A stretch of 64,000 nucleotides of DNA from Theocolax elegans (GCA_026168455.1 CM047427.1:11809505-11873504), one strand, 5' to 3'; numbered from the stretch's first letter, positions 44,201 to 53,660 are shown. The notes: generated by a model from the sequence alone, not told the origin. Numbers and translations: made by a program.

Positions 44201-47200
44201 CCACTAAAGTGTTTTTAACATTTTTAACTGAATTGACAGTTTATTAAAAATGTATGAGACTAATATGTAATACGTTTTGTTATTTATCATTTAAATCCCT
44301 TCACCTAGGTTACAAAATATCTCCCACTTTGGAGTTGCTTGTGGGTATAAATGCAATTCTTTAGCGTCAAAATAAGCATAAAAATAGGTGAAAAAGGTTT
44401 CCAGTTTCTTATTTGTGCATAAACGCTTTTTTTCCATCAAGCTCGCCCGTTTATTAGAACTAAAATAGATGTTTCATGTTACGTGTCAATTTATTATAGC
44501 TACTTTTAACTTACCGAATTCAGATTTCATGTAGCAAGTCGACGCCAAAAGAACAAGCTATTTAAACGACATTAAAACTGTTTTTGGAAATTTTGATACC
44601 AGCTAAATAGAAAATTTTACACATTTTTATCAAAATTGCGTATAATTCAGCTTGATAGGAAATTTATACTGTACAGTACCATAAATATTGGTTCTGATAA
44701 ACGAAAGATATCATATAGTAAAAATATACGTTTCAATTAAGCTATTAACAAGCTATTTTTCATAGTCATTTTTTAGCAAAAAGGCCCATTTCTAAGCTAA
44801 TAGTTAAGTTGGGGTACTTATATATATATATATAACTATTTCGGCCACTTTGTATCAAAGTTGGGCAACTGTTCGACCCCAAAATTTTTCGAATAGTTCG
44901 TCCAATATGTTGATCAAAAACAAAGTATTAGTCGTTAAAGTTTCATTTATAATGCATATAGGAACTTTTTTAAAAAGTATTCGAATAAACTATTCGTCGA
45001 ATTGTTTTTTCAGGTGTTATGGAAAATTTTCTCTAGTGTAAAAAGATGAGTTAAAAAAATGTTCGATATTCTATTTTCGTAATGTATTATATAACGTCTG
45101 AAAAACAATTAAAAAAATTCGTCGAATAGATTTTTTTAAGTAGTGTGACTGTTCAAACTAACATTTCGATGAATACTTTTTTGAATACTTTTTAAAAAGT
45201 TTCAATAAAATATTATCATTGTTATTTTAATTTTGATCAATATATTAGACAAAACATAAAAGAACATTTCGAAAAACTCTGTTCTATTCTTTTATTCCAA
45301 GCGTACGTGTTTCTTAGCTTCGTTACGAATTTGGGATAATTATAATTTGACAACTTAAATACAAAAAATTGTTTCAAGTTTAAGGGATAGTACTTTAAAA
45401 ATTTATTTTTACTGACTACTTTAAACAGCCTAATTTGAATCCCGGGTAATAAATCGAAATTATTACATAGATATAACTTAATTTTTTTCTTTCAACGGAA
45501 TTCTTGTTAAATATGATCTAAGAAGAAATCTGTTTGATATTAAATGAATCCTATATAATAAAATTGTATTACATTATGCCCAAAACTAGGAAGGTTGACT
45601 TAAGTAGATCAGGATCAACCGTATCCTTCTAAATTTTACAAGATTCCTTTAATATCAACCAGATTTCGATTTTCTTGGATCATATTTAAGAAGAATTCCG
45701 TTTGAAGTAACAAATTATTTTTTTCAGTATACAAATAATCAATAAAACATTATTAATCCTATTAATTCAAATAATTTACATGATTGTATTAGTACAGAAT
45801 ACACGTGGATAACAAATGAATAAATGAAATTCTACTTAAGTGTGATCAAAAGAAAGAAAGTTAACCTATCCGCAGCTCGTTAAGCTCATTATCTCCGAAT
45901 GTAATGAAACCGAAAAATTCATTGACCGAGCTTAAACTGAAAACAAAACCATAAACCGCATTAAGAGCTATAAAAACAAAAGTAGAAAAAGAAACAACAA
46001 CTCCTTCCCACCAAATTATTCAGAGGACCGCAACGCATTAAAAATACGTATCCTGCTCTATTAAATCTCGATTATCTCATTTTCTTTATACGAAAATACG
46101 ACTGAACGGTATATAATAAAGCAAATTTTCTTACGGAGCTCTGATAGCCGTATATGAATATTTTTGTGATGTAGAAGAAAAAAGAAGGAAGGTATATACA
46201 TTTTATTAACTGCGCTTAAAATATTAAAATTTTTGCTTTCCAGAACTCCCCATGGATTGGAAGACGTTTCGAAATACCCGCAATTATTCGCCGAGCTGCT
46301 GCGTAGCGAAAAGTGGAATGAGCACGATCTGAAAAAGGTCGCCGGATTAAATTTACTGAGGGTTCTCAGTCAGGTAAGGAAAAATTTCACGTGACTATAT
46401 TTTTTTTTCATTTGTCGATCGATGCTTTTAGGGTTACTTTTACGTATTTTCTATCTCAATCCGGAAATTATTTTTATCGGGAAATTGGCGTTTTTAGATC
46501 TACGAGGATAGGAAGTGAGATAAAAAAATAAGAAAACAAGATGGAAAGAGTTTAACGATTCTGCGTAAAAACTGGTAATTGAGATGACGAAACATTTTTG
46601 AGATAAATATGAAAATTTCTTTTCAACATATTTTATTGTTTTACTACAATTAAATAAGTAATTCGATAATTTCTTTTTTCAAAGTACAGTTTAGATCTAT
46701 TCGAGTGTGTCAGTACGGTAAATTTAGGATTATCAGCTGTTCGATAACAATTAATCTTAAGAGTAATTAATACTTTCAAGGAAATCGACGCAATATTTAA
46801 AATAATGTTTCTCTAATTTTAAATTTACTAGCACTGTAAATTTAAGGAGGTGGCATACCCGATAGGTTACCGACTGAACAAAAAAAGATAATTATTCTAT
46901 TTATTTAAAAAATACGCAATTTTATGCAATATCCGAATAATTTTTTAGGGTGTCTTTGTCGTATTGACCTGGAACTTTGTAGAACAAATTACTATTTAAT
47001 TATCTAGTTCTGTATTCGGGCTTTGCATAAAATTGCGTATTTTTTTAAATAAATGTAATAATTATCTTTCTTGGCTTGGTCGGTAACCCACCGGGTAAAC
47101 CACCCCCTTAAGAGATATCAGCTGTTCGAAAAAAATTAACCTAAAAGTTTAAAATATTGACAATCGTAATATTTTTTAAGAAATTTACTAAAATTTTGAT

Positions 47201-49499
47201 ATTACTTGTCATATTTCAAGTTTGAAACAAAAATCTTAATAAACCGTGATAAATTTAGATAGAAATTGCTATCCCGTATTAAAAAAAACCTAAATATTAT
47301 AATTTTTAGGATGTTAATTGATCTCTTATAAATATTTCGTAAAGAAATTTGCTATTTACGAGTCATTATAAATTGTTTTGATAAAAAGATGTAATTTTTA
47401 ATTTAACTTTGTACAATTTCTACTTTAACTTTGTACATTTTCTACTTTATTTATCAAATATCTTCTAAAAACGTAGACCACTAACACAATCAATATCTTC
47501 GTTAATATAAATAATAATATACAAACTGAATCGATCGGATGAAAAACATTATGATATCTACGTGCATCTATACATCGAGCTCATAACGTAATAACGTATT
47601 CTATGAATTTTTGCATCTGAAATTTCTGTAAATTCCATGTAACATTCTCAATATAATTTGAGTTTAATAATTTAACAATAAATAACTTTACGTAAGTAGG
47701 TTATTATAGTTATTTTTAATAACAATTGTGGAAATCCAATCACCGAAATTCCCCGAAGCCACGAAGTGACATTGTCTTACCAGAGTTAATCAGTGGATAC
47801 ACGTTGGTTGTCCCGAGCGGTCTGTTTCTATTGATCAATGAAATCATGTCTCTCTCTTTCTATATATATACACATACATATACTGGTCTGTGCATACAGA
47901 CGTGCAGACCTATAATATTACATTTTTTTAAATTTAAATTATTTCAACTTTTTATAATATATACATTTTTTAAATTGTAGATTAAAGTTGACGATAAATG
48001 AAAATATATAATTAAAATTCTATATATATGGTACGCACGTACGTACATAAGATTGTCAGTAGTAATAGTCAGCTTATATAGTCAAATTTTTCTAACTATT
48101 TTATTTACTTGTACAATTTTTCATTAAAATTATTAACCTTGCAATTTTGAGTTTTCAATTTTATGCCGTAATATCGATAATACATATTTTCGTTTTCTCC
48201 GACGAATACGTAAAATTTTGAAATTTGGAAGAATTATACCAACAATCTATGTATTGCACGGAATGTATAGGTATACGTTAGCAAAACGTTTAAACAAAAA
48301 TTTATTGCGTAAAACAAAAAATCGAAATGTCGGTATATGTATATAGGACTATATGAAACCCCCCTTAATAGAGTGACATACCTGATTGTTACTAACCGAG
48401 CAAAAAAAGTTAATTATTATATTTATTCAATACAATCTACTAGCATATGTTAAAAAACTATAACAATTTAATAACACGCATCGTTATGCAAATTTGCAAG
48501 TACATATAAATAAAAAATACTTATATATATAGAAGAAACTTTTTACAAGGGTAAATTATTCAATTATCTAGTATTTGGGTTTTCCGTAAAATATTAATCA
48601 GGTATTTTATCCCCTGGGGGGTCGCAAAGTCAGGTTTTACCCTCCGTATTTTATCGACAGAGCGATAATTGATTAAAACATAAGATACAATAATATATGT
48701 GAAAATAAGAGTAAATTACCTATTGTTTGTCGATAATCTAACATTCTGCTAAATTTTAGACAGTAATATCATTACGATTTGGGGAAGTATTTTTAAATAA
48801 ACAAAAGAAAATAACTGGTTATTAGTTGAAACATAGCTATTTTTTACCCTATTACATTGTAAATGGTTCAATATCAATCAAGGTAATATTTGTAAGATTA
48901 TTGACAAACTAAGGACAATATAAACTGTACCGTTATATATACTTAATGATTCTTAATCAATTATCTCTTCGTCGATGATACATATAGAGAGTTTGAAAAT
49001 TGATTTTGATATCCGCTGAAAATATCTTTAATTTTAAATGAAACATCTTTAATTTTCAAACCACAAATCCATCAAAATAATCGTAATTAACAATCCTCCT
49101 TCTCGAACTATCTCTTGCACGTTACGCCCATATATAAATTTTCGATTTCGAAAAGTAACTTTTTCTCCCTCGCATTACCACTCGAACGATTCCCCATCAA
49201 TCTTCCCTTTTAGAAAACAAAAAAAAAAAGAGAAGTTTCGATCGCGAGTAATTCGAAAATTTCGGGGTAACAATTTCACGCTCGAAGAAGTAACCGAGAT
49301 AATCCGAGAAAGAAAGGAAGAAAGTTAGAAAGAAAGAAGAGAAAAAAAAGATCACCTTTTAAAATTGCAGGTGGAGAAGGTGAGAGACGAGATGAGGATC
49401 GAGGGTGTGATGCCGTCCGAGGAAGTCCTGGACTCCCCCGATACAACTGGCAGCTGCTCCCTCGACATAAACTCCGTGGAGCGAGCCATGGAGGTGTAA
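7929..49499 (+). CDS. Zinc membrane dipeptidase (renal dipeptidase/DPEP family), 5'-incomplete
   Basis: The family hydrolyses dipeptides (in mammals also leukotriene D4 and beta-lactams) at a binuclear zinc site on the cell surface or in secretions. Spliced exons 7929-8258, 12002-12134, 24871-25059, 33092-33294, 40330-40490, 46244-46373 and 49371-49499 have consistent phases and give 424 residues plus stop. Counting from the first visible residue, the zinc ligands are H59 and D61 (DGHNDLPW), E172 (GVEGGH), H243 (LIDLSH) and H264 (FSHSS). R275 (SSRNVPDD) and D333 (GGDFDG) match the substrate-binding residues; spacing H243-H264-R275-D333 equals that of human DPEP1. Residues 7-22 form a hydrophobic signal or anchor segment. 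The C-terminus keeps GSC but stops without a hydrophobic GPI tail. The initiator exon was not found. Confidence 0.93.
8259..12001 (+). other. Dipeptidase intron 1
   Basis: A 3.7-kb AT-rich intron. The only structured element I recognise is a ~190-bp inverted-repeat element at 11352-11540. No coding or RNA gene seen. Confidence 0.75.
11352..11540. mobile_element. MITE-like inverted-repeat element
   Basis: The ends are inverted copies beginning CTAATAAAAATTACC, continuing on both sides into imperfect matches around GCACAGTAAACCTGGGAC and GTGCGGTAAATCTGAGAC. It has no coding capacity. It shares ATTACCGTGACAGCA-like sequence with the elements at 20553 and 28982, suggesting one loose family. Confidence 0.65.
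12002..12134 (+). CDS. Dipeptidase exon 2
   Basis: Starts after TTTCCAG and ends in phase 1 before GTACGG. It encodes [16 protein letters not shown] and a helix ending ATSSE. It corresponds to the FWSVYTPCDTQ segment of mammalian DPEP1, including its cysteine. Confidence 0.93.
13645..13760. repeat. Short inverted repeat
   Basis: ATTTATCGATCTTT at the left is matched in reverse complement by AAAGATCGATAAAT at the right, with imperfect pairing continuing into ACTGACAGAC and GTCAGACATTGAC. This is a decayed hairpin or a small MITE; the family is unknown. Confidence 0.55.
14460..14757. mobile_element. Diverged copy of the long-TIR TTAA element
   Basis: Its right half resembles the element at 46846-47107: both have AACTTTGTAGAA, TTATTCAAT-like and TTTTGCATAAAAT segments, ending in CGCTCGGT and CACCCC. 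The left end is poorly preserved. Boundaries are approximate. Confidence 0.45.
15557..15591. repeat. TAA trinucleotide microsatellite
   Basis: About eleven consecutive TAA/AAT units with one interruption. Confidence 0.85.
15641..15998. mobile_element. TTAA-flanked MITE, family A copy 1
   Basis: This 358-bp element is flanked on both sides by TTAA. The left end GGGGATGTCGAAC matches the reverse complement of the right end, CGGGATGTCGGAC. Inside are TACCGACCGAAAATTG and TAATTTGGGT, also found in copy 2. TTAA target sites are typical of piggyBac-type transposition, so this is likely a non-autonomous piggyBac-like element. It has no coding frame. Confidence 0.82.
17880..18130. other. GC-richer intronic patch, function unknown
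   Basis: It stands out from its AT-rich surroundings. Overlapping open frames exist on both strands, but none looks like a known protein and no splice-site pair frames an exon. It could be a conserved regulatory element. Confidence 0.3.
18401..18707. mobile_element. TA-flanked MITE with long inverted repeats
   Basis: The left end CACTGAGAAAAAG and the reverse complement of the right end, CACGGAGAGAAAT, abut TA on both sides, as in Tc1/mariner insertions. Inside, repeated ACTATAGTTTATA and TACTATA motifs form further inverted pairs, and ATCACAGAC occurs in both arms. Non-coding. Confidence 0.72.
20553..20687. mobile_element. Small MITE with ATTACYGTGACAGCA ends
   Basis: The left arm contains AATTACCGTGACAGCA and the right arm, in reverse complement, AATTACTGTGACAGCA. 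The ~135-bp element can fold into a hairpin. It resembles the arms of the elements at 11352 and 28982. Confidence 0.65.
20861..21216. mobile_element. TTAA-flanked MITE, family A copy 2
   Basis: This 356-bp element between two TTAA sites has ends CGGGATGTGA and, in reverse complement, GGGGATGTGA. It shares TACCGACCAAAAATTG and an ATTTGGGT terminal block with the 15641 copy, in the same orientation. Strongly diverged from copy 1, so not a recent insertion. Confidence 0.8.
23240..23660. mobile_element. Foldback-type element, copy 1
   Basis: Long inverted arms. The left has CACTAGGAGAG, TTAGGATAT, ACAAAAATATGAAG and GACTCTAACGC. The right, in reverse complement, has TACTAGGAGACC, TAGGATGTG, ATAAAAATATTAAG and GACTCTGGTGC. 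The same blocks occur in the element at 43530-44195. The open frame at 23315-23560 lies in it and is low-complexity, not a transposase I recognise. Confidence 0.7.
24871..25059 (+). CDS. Dipeptidase exon 3
   Basis: Preceded by TATCCACAG and followed by GTCAGT. It encodes the bridging zinc ligand in [14 protein letters not shown] and the segment [13 protein letters not shown], whose His and Cys match active-site and disulfide positions of DPEP1. Confidence 0.94.
26161..26272. repeat. Long imperfect hairpin (MITE-like)
   Basis: TTGTGGGGGATG at the left pairs with CATCTTCCACAA at the right, and CTTTCTCGA with TCGAGAAAG, around a GC-rich centre containing GAGCGAAGCGAG. The pairing extends into the flanking TATTATGACACTG. 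Stem-loop about 110 bp. Family not recognised. Confidence 0.65.
26281..26342. repeat. Near-perfect 24-bp stem hairpin
   Basis: The left arm 26281-26304 and right arm 26319-26342 are inverted copies with two mismatches, around a 14-nt loop; AACCTCAAAATC pairs with GATTTTGAGGTT. It lies a few bases after the preceding hairpin. It could be the core of a nested MITE or a pre-miRNA-like fold. Confidence 0.65.
28982..29191. mobile_element. TA-flanked MITE, CACGGAGAGAA ends
   Basis: The left end CACGGAGAGAACG and right end in reverse complement CACTCAGGAAAAG are close to flanking TATA. The inner arms match as CAGCATGGCAAAC and CAGCATGGTAAAC. The termini resemble those of the 18401 element. About 210 bp, non-coding. 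Confidence 0.65.
31499..31648. repeat. Inverted repeat, ~150 bp
   Basis: ATATTTTTTATCTCTAATTA at the left is matched in reverse complement by TAATTAGAGATAAAAAATAT at the right, with the pairing extending inward through GAATATT. Likely a MITE remnant. Confidence 0.65.
33092..33294 (+). CDS. Dipeptidase exon 4
   Basis: Between ATCGTAG and GTAAGT. It encodes [20 protein letters not shown] and [19 protein letters not shown], carrying two zinc-binding histidines and the substrate-binding arginine. Markedly GC-richer than the introns around it. Confidence 0.95.
33295..40329 (+). other. Dipeptidase intron 4 (7.0 kb)
   Basis: AT-rich with a TA dinucleotide run at 34640-34662 and a G-rich tract at 39522-39547. 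A GC-richer patch at 37320-37570 has no convincing coding frame. No nested gene seen. Confidence 0.7.
39522..39547 (+). other. G-rich tract, potential G-quadruplex
   Basis: Three runs of five or six G, separated by AGA and TA, followed by TTGG. Very unusual in such AT-rich sequence. It lies ~780 bp before the acceptor of exon 5 on the transcribed sense strand, so it could fold in the pre-mRNA. Confidence 0.55.
40330..40490 (+). CDS. Dipeptidase exon 5
   Basis: Between TTTCAG and GTACGT. It encodes [15 protein letters not shown] and [13 protein letters not shown], with the Asp that contacts the substrate amino group in DPEP1. Ends in phase 2. Confidence 0.94.
43530..44195. mobile_element. Foldback-type element, copy 2
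   Basis: Arms of ~210 bp flank a ~240-bp centre. The left arm has CCCTTTGGGAAACG, AACTGTAGGATATG, GATAAATATAAGCAAAT and CCCTTGACTTTGA; the right arm carries the same in reverse complement with few changes. Outer blocks match the element at 23240-23660. There is no transposase frame, so it is non-autonomous. Confidence 0.82.
45488..45710. mobile_element. Inverted-repeat element
   Basis: Arms of ~100 bp meet near 45605. AACGGAATTCTTGTTAAATA at the left matches the right arm in reverse complement as AACGGAATTCTTCTTAAATA; ATCTGKTTGATATTAAA also occurs in both. Almost no spacer, so it can form a very long hairpin. Confidence 0.75.
46244..46373 (+). CDS. Dipeptidase exon 6
   Basis: Between CTTTCCAG and GTAAGG. 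It encodes [19 protein letters not shown] and [14 protein letters not shown], matching DPEP1 [16 protein letters not shown] and the LADNLLRVFE helix. Confidence 0.94.
46711..46762. repeat. Direct repeat, intact copy
   Basis: GTAAATTTAGGATTATCAGC and the following CTGTTCGA recur downstream in a second copy split by a transposon (46833-46845 joined to 47112-47165). ATCAGCTGTTCGA is identical in both. Confidence 0.65.
46846..47107. mobile_element. TTAA-flanked MITE with ~90-bp TIRs, family B
   Basis: Flanked by TTAA at 46842-46845 and 47108-47111. The left end GGAGGTGGCATACCCG and right end in reverse complement GGGGGTGGTTTACCCG continue through GGTTACCGAC, AAAGATAATTATT and ATACGCAATTTTATGCAA. 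The element splits a sequence whose unsplit copy lies just upstream, which confirms the TTAA target duplication. Probably a non-autonomous piggyBac-like element. Confidence 0.85.
48366..48615. mobile_element. Diverged family B MITE
   Basis: ACATACCTGATTGTTAC, AACCGAGCAAAAAAAG and TCAATTATCTAGTATTTGGG resemble the 46846 element. The ends are decayed but ATACCTGATT still occurs inverted at both ends. Confidence 0.55.
49371..49499 (+). CDS. Dipeptidase exon 7 (C-terminus and stop)
   Basis: After AAATTGCAG. It encodes [20 protein letters not shown] and a tail with [10 protein letters not shown] before TAA. It keeps the Cys equivalent to GGSC of DPEP1 but has no hydrophobic GPI-signal tail. Confidence 0.9.
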   Translation: MEKVRDEMRIEGVMPSEEVLDSPDTTGSCSLDINSVERAMEV

Positions 49500-50841
49500 A
49501 AAAATACAATACATAGACAATGCCGTATATCTATATGTGTATGCTGCGTGTATGCATGTACGTGCGTGCGTGTGTGTATGTGTGTGTGTGTACATGCCTA
49601 GTCTTTTTACGACCTCGTTCTAACACCCCCCCGTATTTTCGAGAACAAAAAAAAAGTAACAAACAGTCTCCTGTGTCGTAGTCTTCTCCGATGACTCTCT
49701 CTAATGAAAATATATATATATGTATAAATGAATCGACCTGGGATTATGGGGGAATGATTGTACGTAGGGTAAGAGTGATGCTCACTTTGATTTTATCGAT
49801 CGAATTATTGTTTTTCAGGCTGGATTTCGAAAAATTGTTTTCTTTTAAAGGGTATGAACTATATTTACCGACTGAACATTTTTTTCGTCTCTTTGTAGTG
49901 ATTCAATAATTTTTAAATTATGTATTGTCTTTGATATAATTTTTTTTAATTGTTTAAATTAATTGTTTAAAGATTTATGTTCCTTCTTTACCTACTGAAG
50001 ATTTGTTTAAGACTATGTTCTATCTTGACCGATCGCGTTAAGTTTTGCGTACAAACATTGTTCTTAGTGTTTTCTAACATTTAATTATATAAACGATACG
50101 TGTTTTTAGAAAAATAGTAATTTATAATTATTGAATATAATTAGACTTTTCGTTTCAAAGAGTCAACGTGTAAATATTATTGCGAGAAAGAATCGCAATT
50201 ATTCTCCCTTTTTTTGTGACGAGTGCAATGTATTATTCCACATTTTAACGATTTATCGAACTTTGTTCCCGGTTGTCAAAGTTCATTTTTAACTTTGAAA
50301 AAAAAAACAAGGAAAAGTTAAGAAAGAAAGGTTGTTAATTGGACGCGAAAATATTTCCTCTCTTGCTATATATATACATATACACAATGAAAAGTAATTT
50401 GATTAATAAATATAAACTTTCTTCTTTCTTTTTTTTTGTCTGTCTCCTGCATAGCAATAATCACCGTAAAAATAATTGGAACTTGCTTTTTTTTTTTAAC
50501 AATCAGAATTTTCGTTCTTTTATTCACGAGAGGCGAAAAAGAGAGAGAGAAAGAGCGAGAGAATAATATTTGCTTTGGATTTTGTAACATGAATATGCAT
50601 ATAAACGAATGAAGGGACGAGGCAAAAAAAAATGAATTATTTATGTAATATTGTTACGTTGGTTGAGTAAAAAAAAAAAGTCGATCGTACACGGGCATTA
50701 TTGTATTTATTTAAAAAAAAAAGTGTGATTAATTCGTATGCGTGTATAAATAATTAATATTTCATTTCATCCTGCGAAAAAATCGAAGAGAGGAGGGAAT
50801 TTCAAGAAAAAAGAGGAACGCTCTCGTGATATACTTATTAG

Positions 50842-51102
50842 TTGCAACGCATACACGCGGTCGGCCAAAATTTCAATGTATATGTACGACTTGCGGATCG
50901 ATCGTTCGAAATTTCCAATTCAACGTCAGACGTAATAACAAATGTATCGCACGATTTTGCGGAGCTGAATTATACAGTGTTTCCGAATTCAAGTGGACTT
51001 TACCACCCGACCCCCCCTCTCCCATTCGTCCCATTACAAAATCGACTGAGCAAAATTGACACTTCGATTTTGACTTTGTATGGCATATACGTATATCTAT
51101 GA
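50842..51102 (+). CDS. Possible unassigned exon or conserved UTR segment
   Basis: An open frame of 86 codons follows an acceptor-like ATTAG, in phase 0. Its translation has four N-glycosylation sequons close together (SNSTS, TNVSH, LNYTV, PNSSG) and a proline-rich patch. I do not recognise a family. The phase would allow joining to dipeptidase exon 6 as an alternative last exon, but nothing proves this. It may simply be 3' UTR sequence. Confidence 0.2.
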   Translation: MQRIHAVGQNFNVYVRLADRSFEISNSTSDVITNVSHDFAELNYTVFPNSSGLYHPTPPLPFVPLQNRLSKIDTSILTLYGIYVYL

Positions 51103-51151
51103 TTTCCAATGGTTTTTTTTCTGACGAAATTAAAAATCATTGTTCTTTGAC

Positions 51152-51157
51152 AATAAA
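51152..51157 (+). terminator. Candidate poly(A) signal for dipeptidase
   Basis: AATAAA about 1.65 kb after the stop, following the GC-richer segment. Other AATAAA sites occur nearby (for example near 50405), so the choice is uncertain. Confidence 0.3.
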
Positions 51158-53076
51158 TTTTTATCCTATTTGGTCTATAAGCGCAAAATTTGGTTACTGC
51201 GTAGTGAAGTCAATCGTTTGATCTTTTTACATTTATATATACTCTTTAAATTCGTTAGGGTGAAAAACCTGGCTGCGTCACTACATTTTTCTAGTGGAAG
51301 TTTCAGTTCAAGAGACGAATTTTTGCACTCAAAAGAGATAATTGAGATTATGTCTCGGATCACAATGTTCACTATACAACACGATACGTTCAAATTTCAA
51401 ACAATTATATATTTTACACTGTTCGAATTAATTATTTAAAAATTTAATTCATCGTATACTTATCTATAAATAATTAGTTGAAAGAATAGAACCCTTACTT
51501 ATATTTAAATCGAATGACAATTAAAAGAAATTTTTAAATGAAAGTGATTATTTTGTTAAAAGAACAATATCAATATTCGCAGTATGAGAATTTGATATTG
51601 TAAATTTATTGCAATTTTGAATATACTGACTTTCGATTCATGTAATCTCGCATACTATTTTTGGAAATTTTGAGAAAAAGAACTATATTAAATTTGATAT
51701 TTAACTGGATTTGAATAAAATTCTGATTCGATACCGATTCACTCTCGTAAGCAAGAATTTTTTACTTGAAACGTTTAAAGAGTATATCATATAATATAAA
51801 AAATGAGATATCTATACTAAATATTACAATGCATTATTGCATTATGAGTTGATGAAATATCTCTTTCGACCTTTAAAAAGAGAATTGATGTTTATATGCT
51901 GACCCTCTAAATTTGGAGTGAAAAAATACTCGAATTAAGTCACACTCTAAAATAAAAGCTATTTTTCCCACTTCAAAATCAGAGACTAGTTATGTAATTG
52001 CATGTTTTCCTAAGACTTTTTAATTTTATTATCGCATAACATTTTAAATCATGACCCAAGTTCATTAATCAAATAAATTAAAAACAAAACTAATTAAAAA
52101 CATTTATTATATACAAAACAAAACTTCTATTAATATATATATTTTTAAAGGGATTAAAAGTTAACGCACAAGAAAAATAATTAATTTCGTTATAAAATTC
52201 TCGTATGAAAAATCTACGTCTTACTCTTGGTAAAGAAAATTTAATTAAAAAATTTTAATTTTCATTGGAATACCTGCATTTTCATAAACACCGACTGAAA
52301 GCTCTAAACGTTACACATGCATTCGATATTATACACGCACAACGTCAAATCTACAAAGGAAAAAAAAAATCTCAAGATTTTTTATTTCGCGTACGTGACT
52401 ATATTATTTTATCGTATACCTATATAACGAAGCAAAATTTTTACTTTTAACAATCGATATATAAATGTACAATAAAAACTTTTCCTTTTATTAAATAAAA
52501 ACTGACGCGATATCGTTCAAATTTTTTTTACTAACAAATCGTTTGATATCTCTAAACGAATATCAACTCCATATAATATCACTGTACCGTGTAAAAATGT
52601 AAATATATAATATTTTTAAAGTTCGAAAAAAAAAACAAACGAATGCGATATATAATTAATAAACTATGGGTGTTTATTAATACTTAAGTATGTGCACGTA
52701 AGTGGAATTACAATTATAAGTATAATCGAAAGACGCATTTAAATTTTTCTAATGATCATTTGCAATGATACACTTTTTTTGTAATTTACAAAAACCTCCA
52801 AATCCACCGATAAAAATCTAATATCAAGAATAAAAATAAAGACTCGACCCTTCGCAACGATAAAATGAAAATTACTCTATATACAACTTTTTTTTTCTAA
52901 AACGCGATAAAACTGCCTTCTTCTTCTTTTTTTTCTCGTAAAACGAACGAAAGTAATTCCCAAAGCCAATCAACCCTATCCAAGAAATTTTCTCTGACCC
53001 TTGAAAAAAAACGAAGTGGGTTAAAAAAGTACATATATATCTATATATATATAAAAGGCACTCGATCTATGAATTT

Positions 53077-53307
53077 ATGGGTAACGAAGAAGACGAGAAG
53101 GGGACTTTTGTCGAGATTCCGAGCGCGCCTTCGTACATTAGCGGCAGCCTCCACGAGAAATCGATAGATAAACGCGGCGTCGCGCAACTGGAACTTCCGG
53201 TTTTTCTACAACCCGAAATATCGTCGACTAAAGGGATGAAATTACGGGAAGAATTTTTTTTTTATAACTTCCTTTTTTTGTTAATTAGCGAGTATTGGAT
53301 TGGTTGA
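53077..53307 (+). CDS. Unrecognised GC-richer open frame
   Basis: A 76-codon frame whose first ~50 codons are clearly GC-richer than their surroundings and of balanced composition (GTFVEIPSAPSYISGSLHEK and ELPVFLQPEISS). The last 25 codons are low-complexity. A TATATATAAAAGG box lies just upstream at 53046-53058. It may be a small gene, a first exon, or an exon remnant. The tail is followed by diverged copies of itself (53215-53660). Confidence 0.3.
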   Translation: MGNEEDEKGTFVEIPSAPSYISGSLHEKSIDKRGVAQLELPVFLQPEISSTKGMKLREEFFFYNFLFLLISEYWIG

Positions 53308-53660
53308 AAATATTTTAAAGACTGTTTAATAAGTAAAAATATTTTTTTTTGTTAATAAAAACCATTTTTTAAATTATTTTTTTATTAATTTACACGATTA
53401 TATTGGTTAAGAATTCTTTCGAGAACAGTAATTAGTGGAAGATTTCTTTGTAATGCAAAAAAAATCGACTAGAGGGGTGAAACAACGGAAGATAATTTCC
53501 TTTTTATTAATTTCTTTTGTTATCGGACCTTTTTTTATTAATTAGCGATGATCCTATTGATTGAAAATTTTTTCGGGATCAGTTAATCAAAGGAAGATAT
53601 TTTATTTAATGTAAAAAATCGACTAAAGAGGTATAATGATGAAAAAAAATTTTTATGAAT
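53215..53660. repeat. Decayed tandem repeat
   Basis: TCGACTAAAGGGATGAAA at 53223, TCGACTAGAGGGGTGAAA near 53465 and TCGACTAAAGAGGTATAA near 53620 each follow related T-rich blocks containing TTAATTAGCGA and a TTGRTTGAAAAT-like stretch. The unit is ~155-240 bp, with three degenerate copies. Confidence 0.55.

Larger units (their letters stand above)
40491..46243 (+). other. Dipeptidase intron 5 (5.8 kb)
   Basis: Contains a large foldback element at 43530-44195 and an inverted repeat at 45488-45710. The 43180-43330 segment resembles 20340-20480 (shared TATTTTGAG and TCCTATTAAAAATG), pointing to another old dispersed repeat. No nested gene seen. Confidence 0.7.
46374..49370 (+). other. Dipeptidase intron 6 (3.0 kb)
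   Basis: Contains two related long-TIR elements (46846-47107 and ~48366-48615) and a short direct duplication split by the first. No nested gene seen. Confidence 0.75.

Noticed and set aside
49276..49595. Minus-strand frames opposite dipeptidase exon 7
   Set aside because: Antisense shadows of the coding exon and the TG microsatellite.
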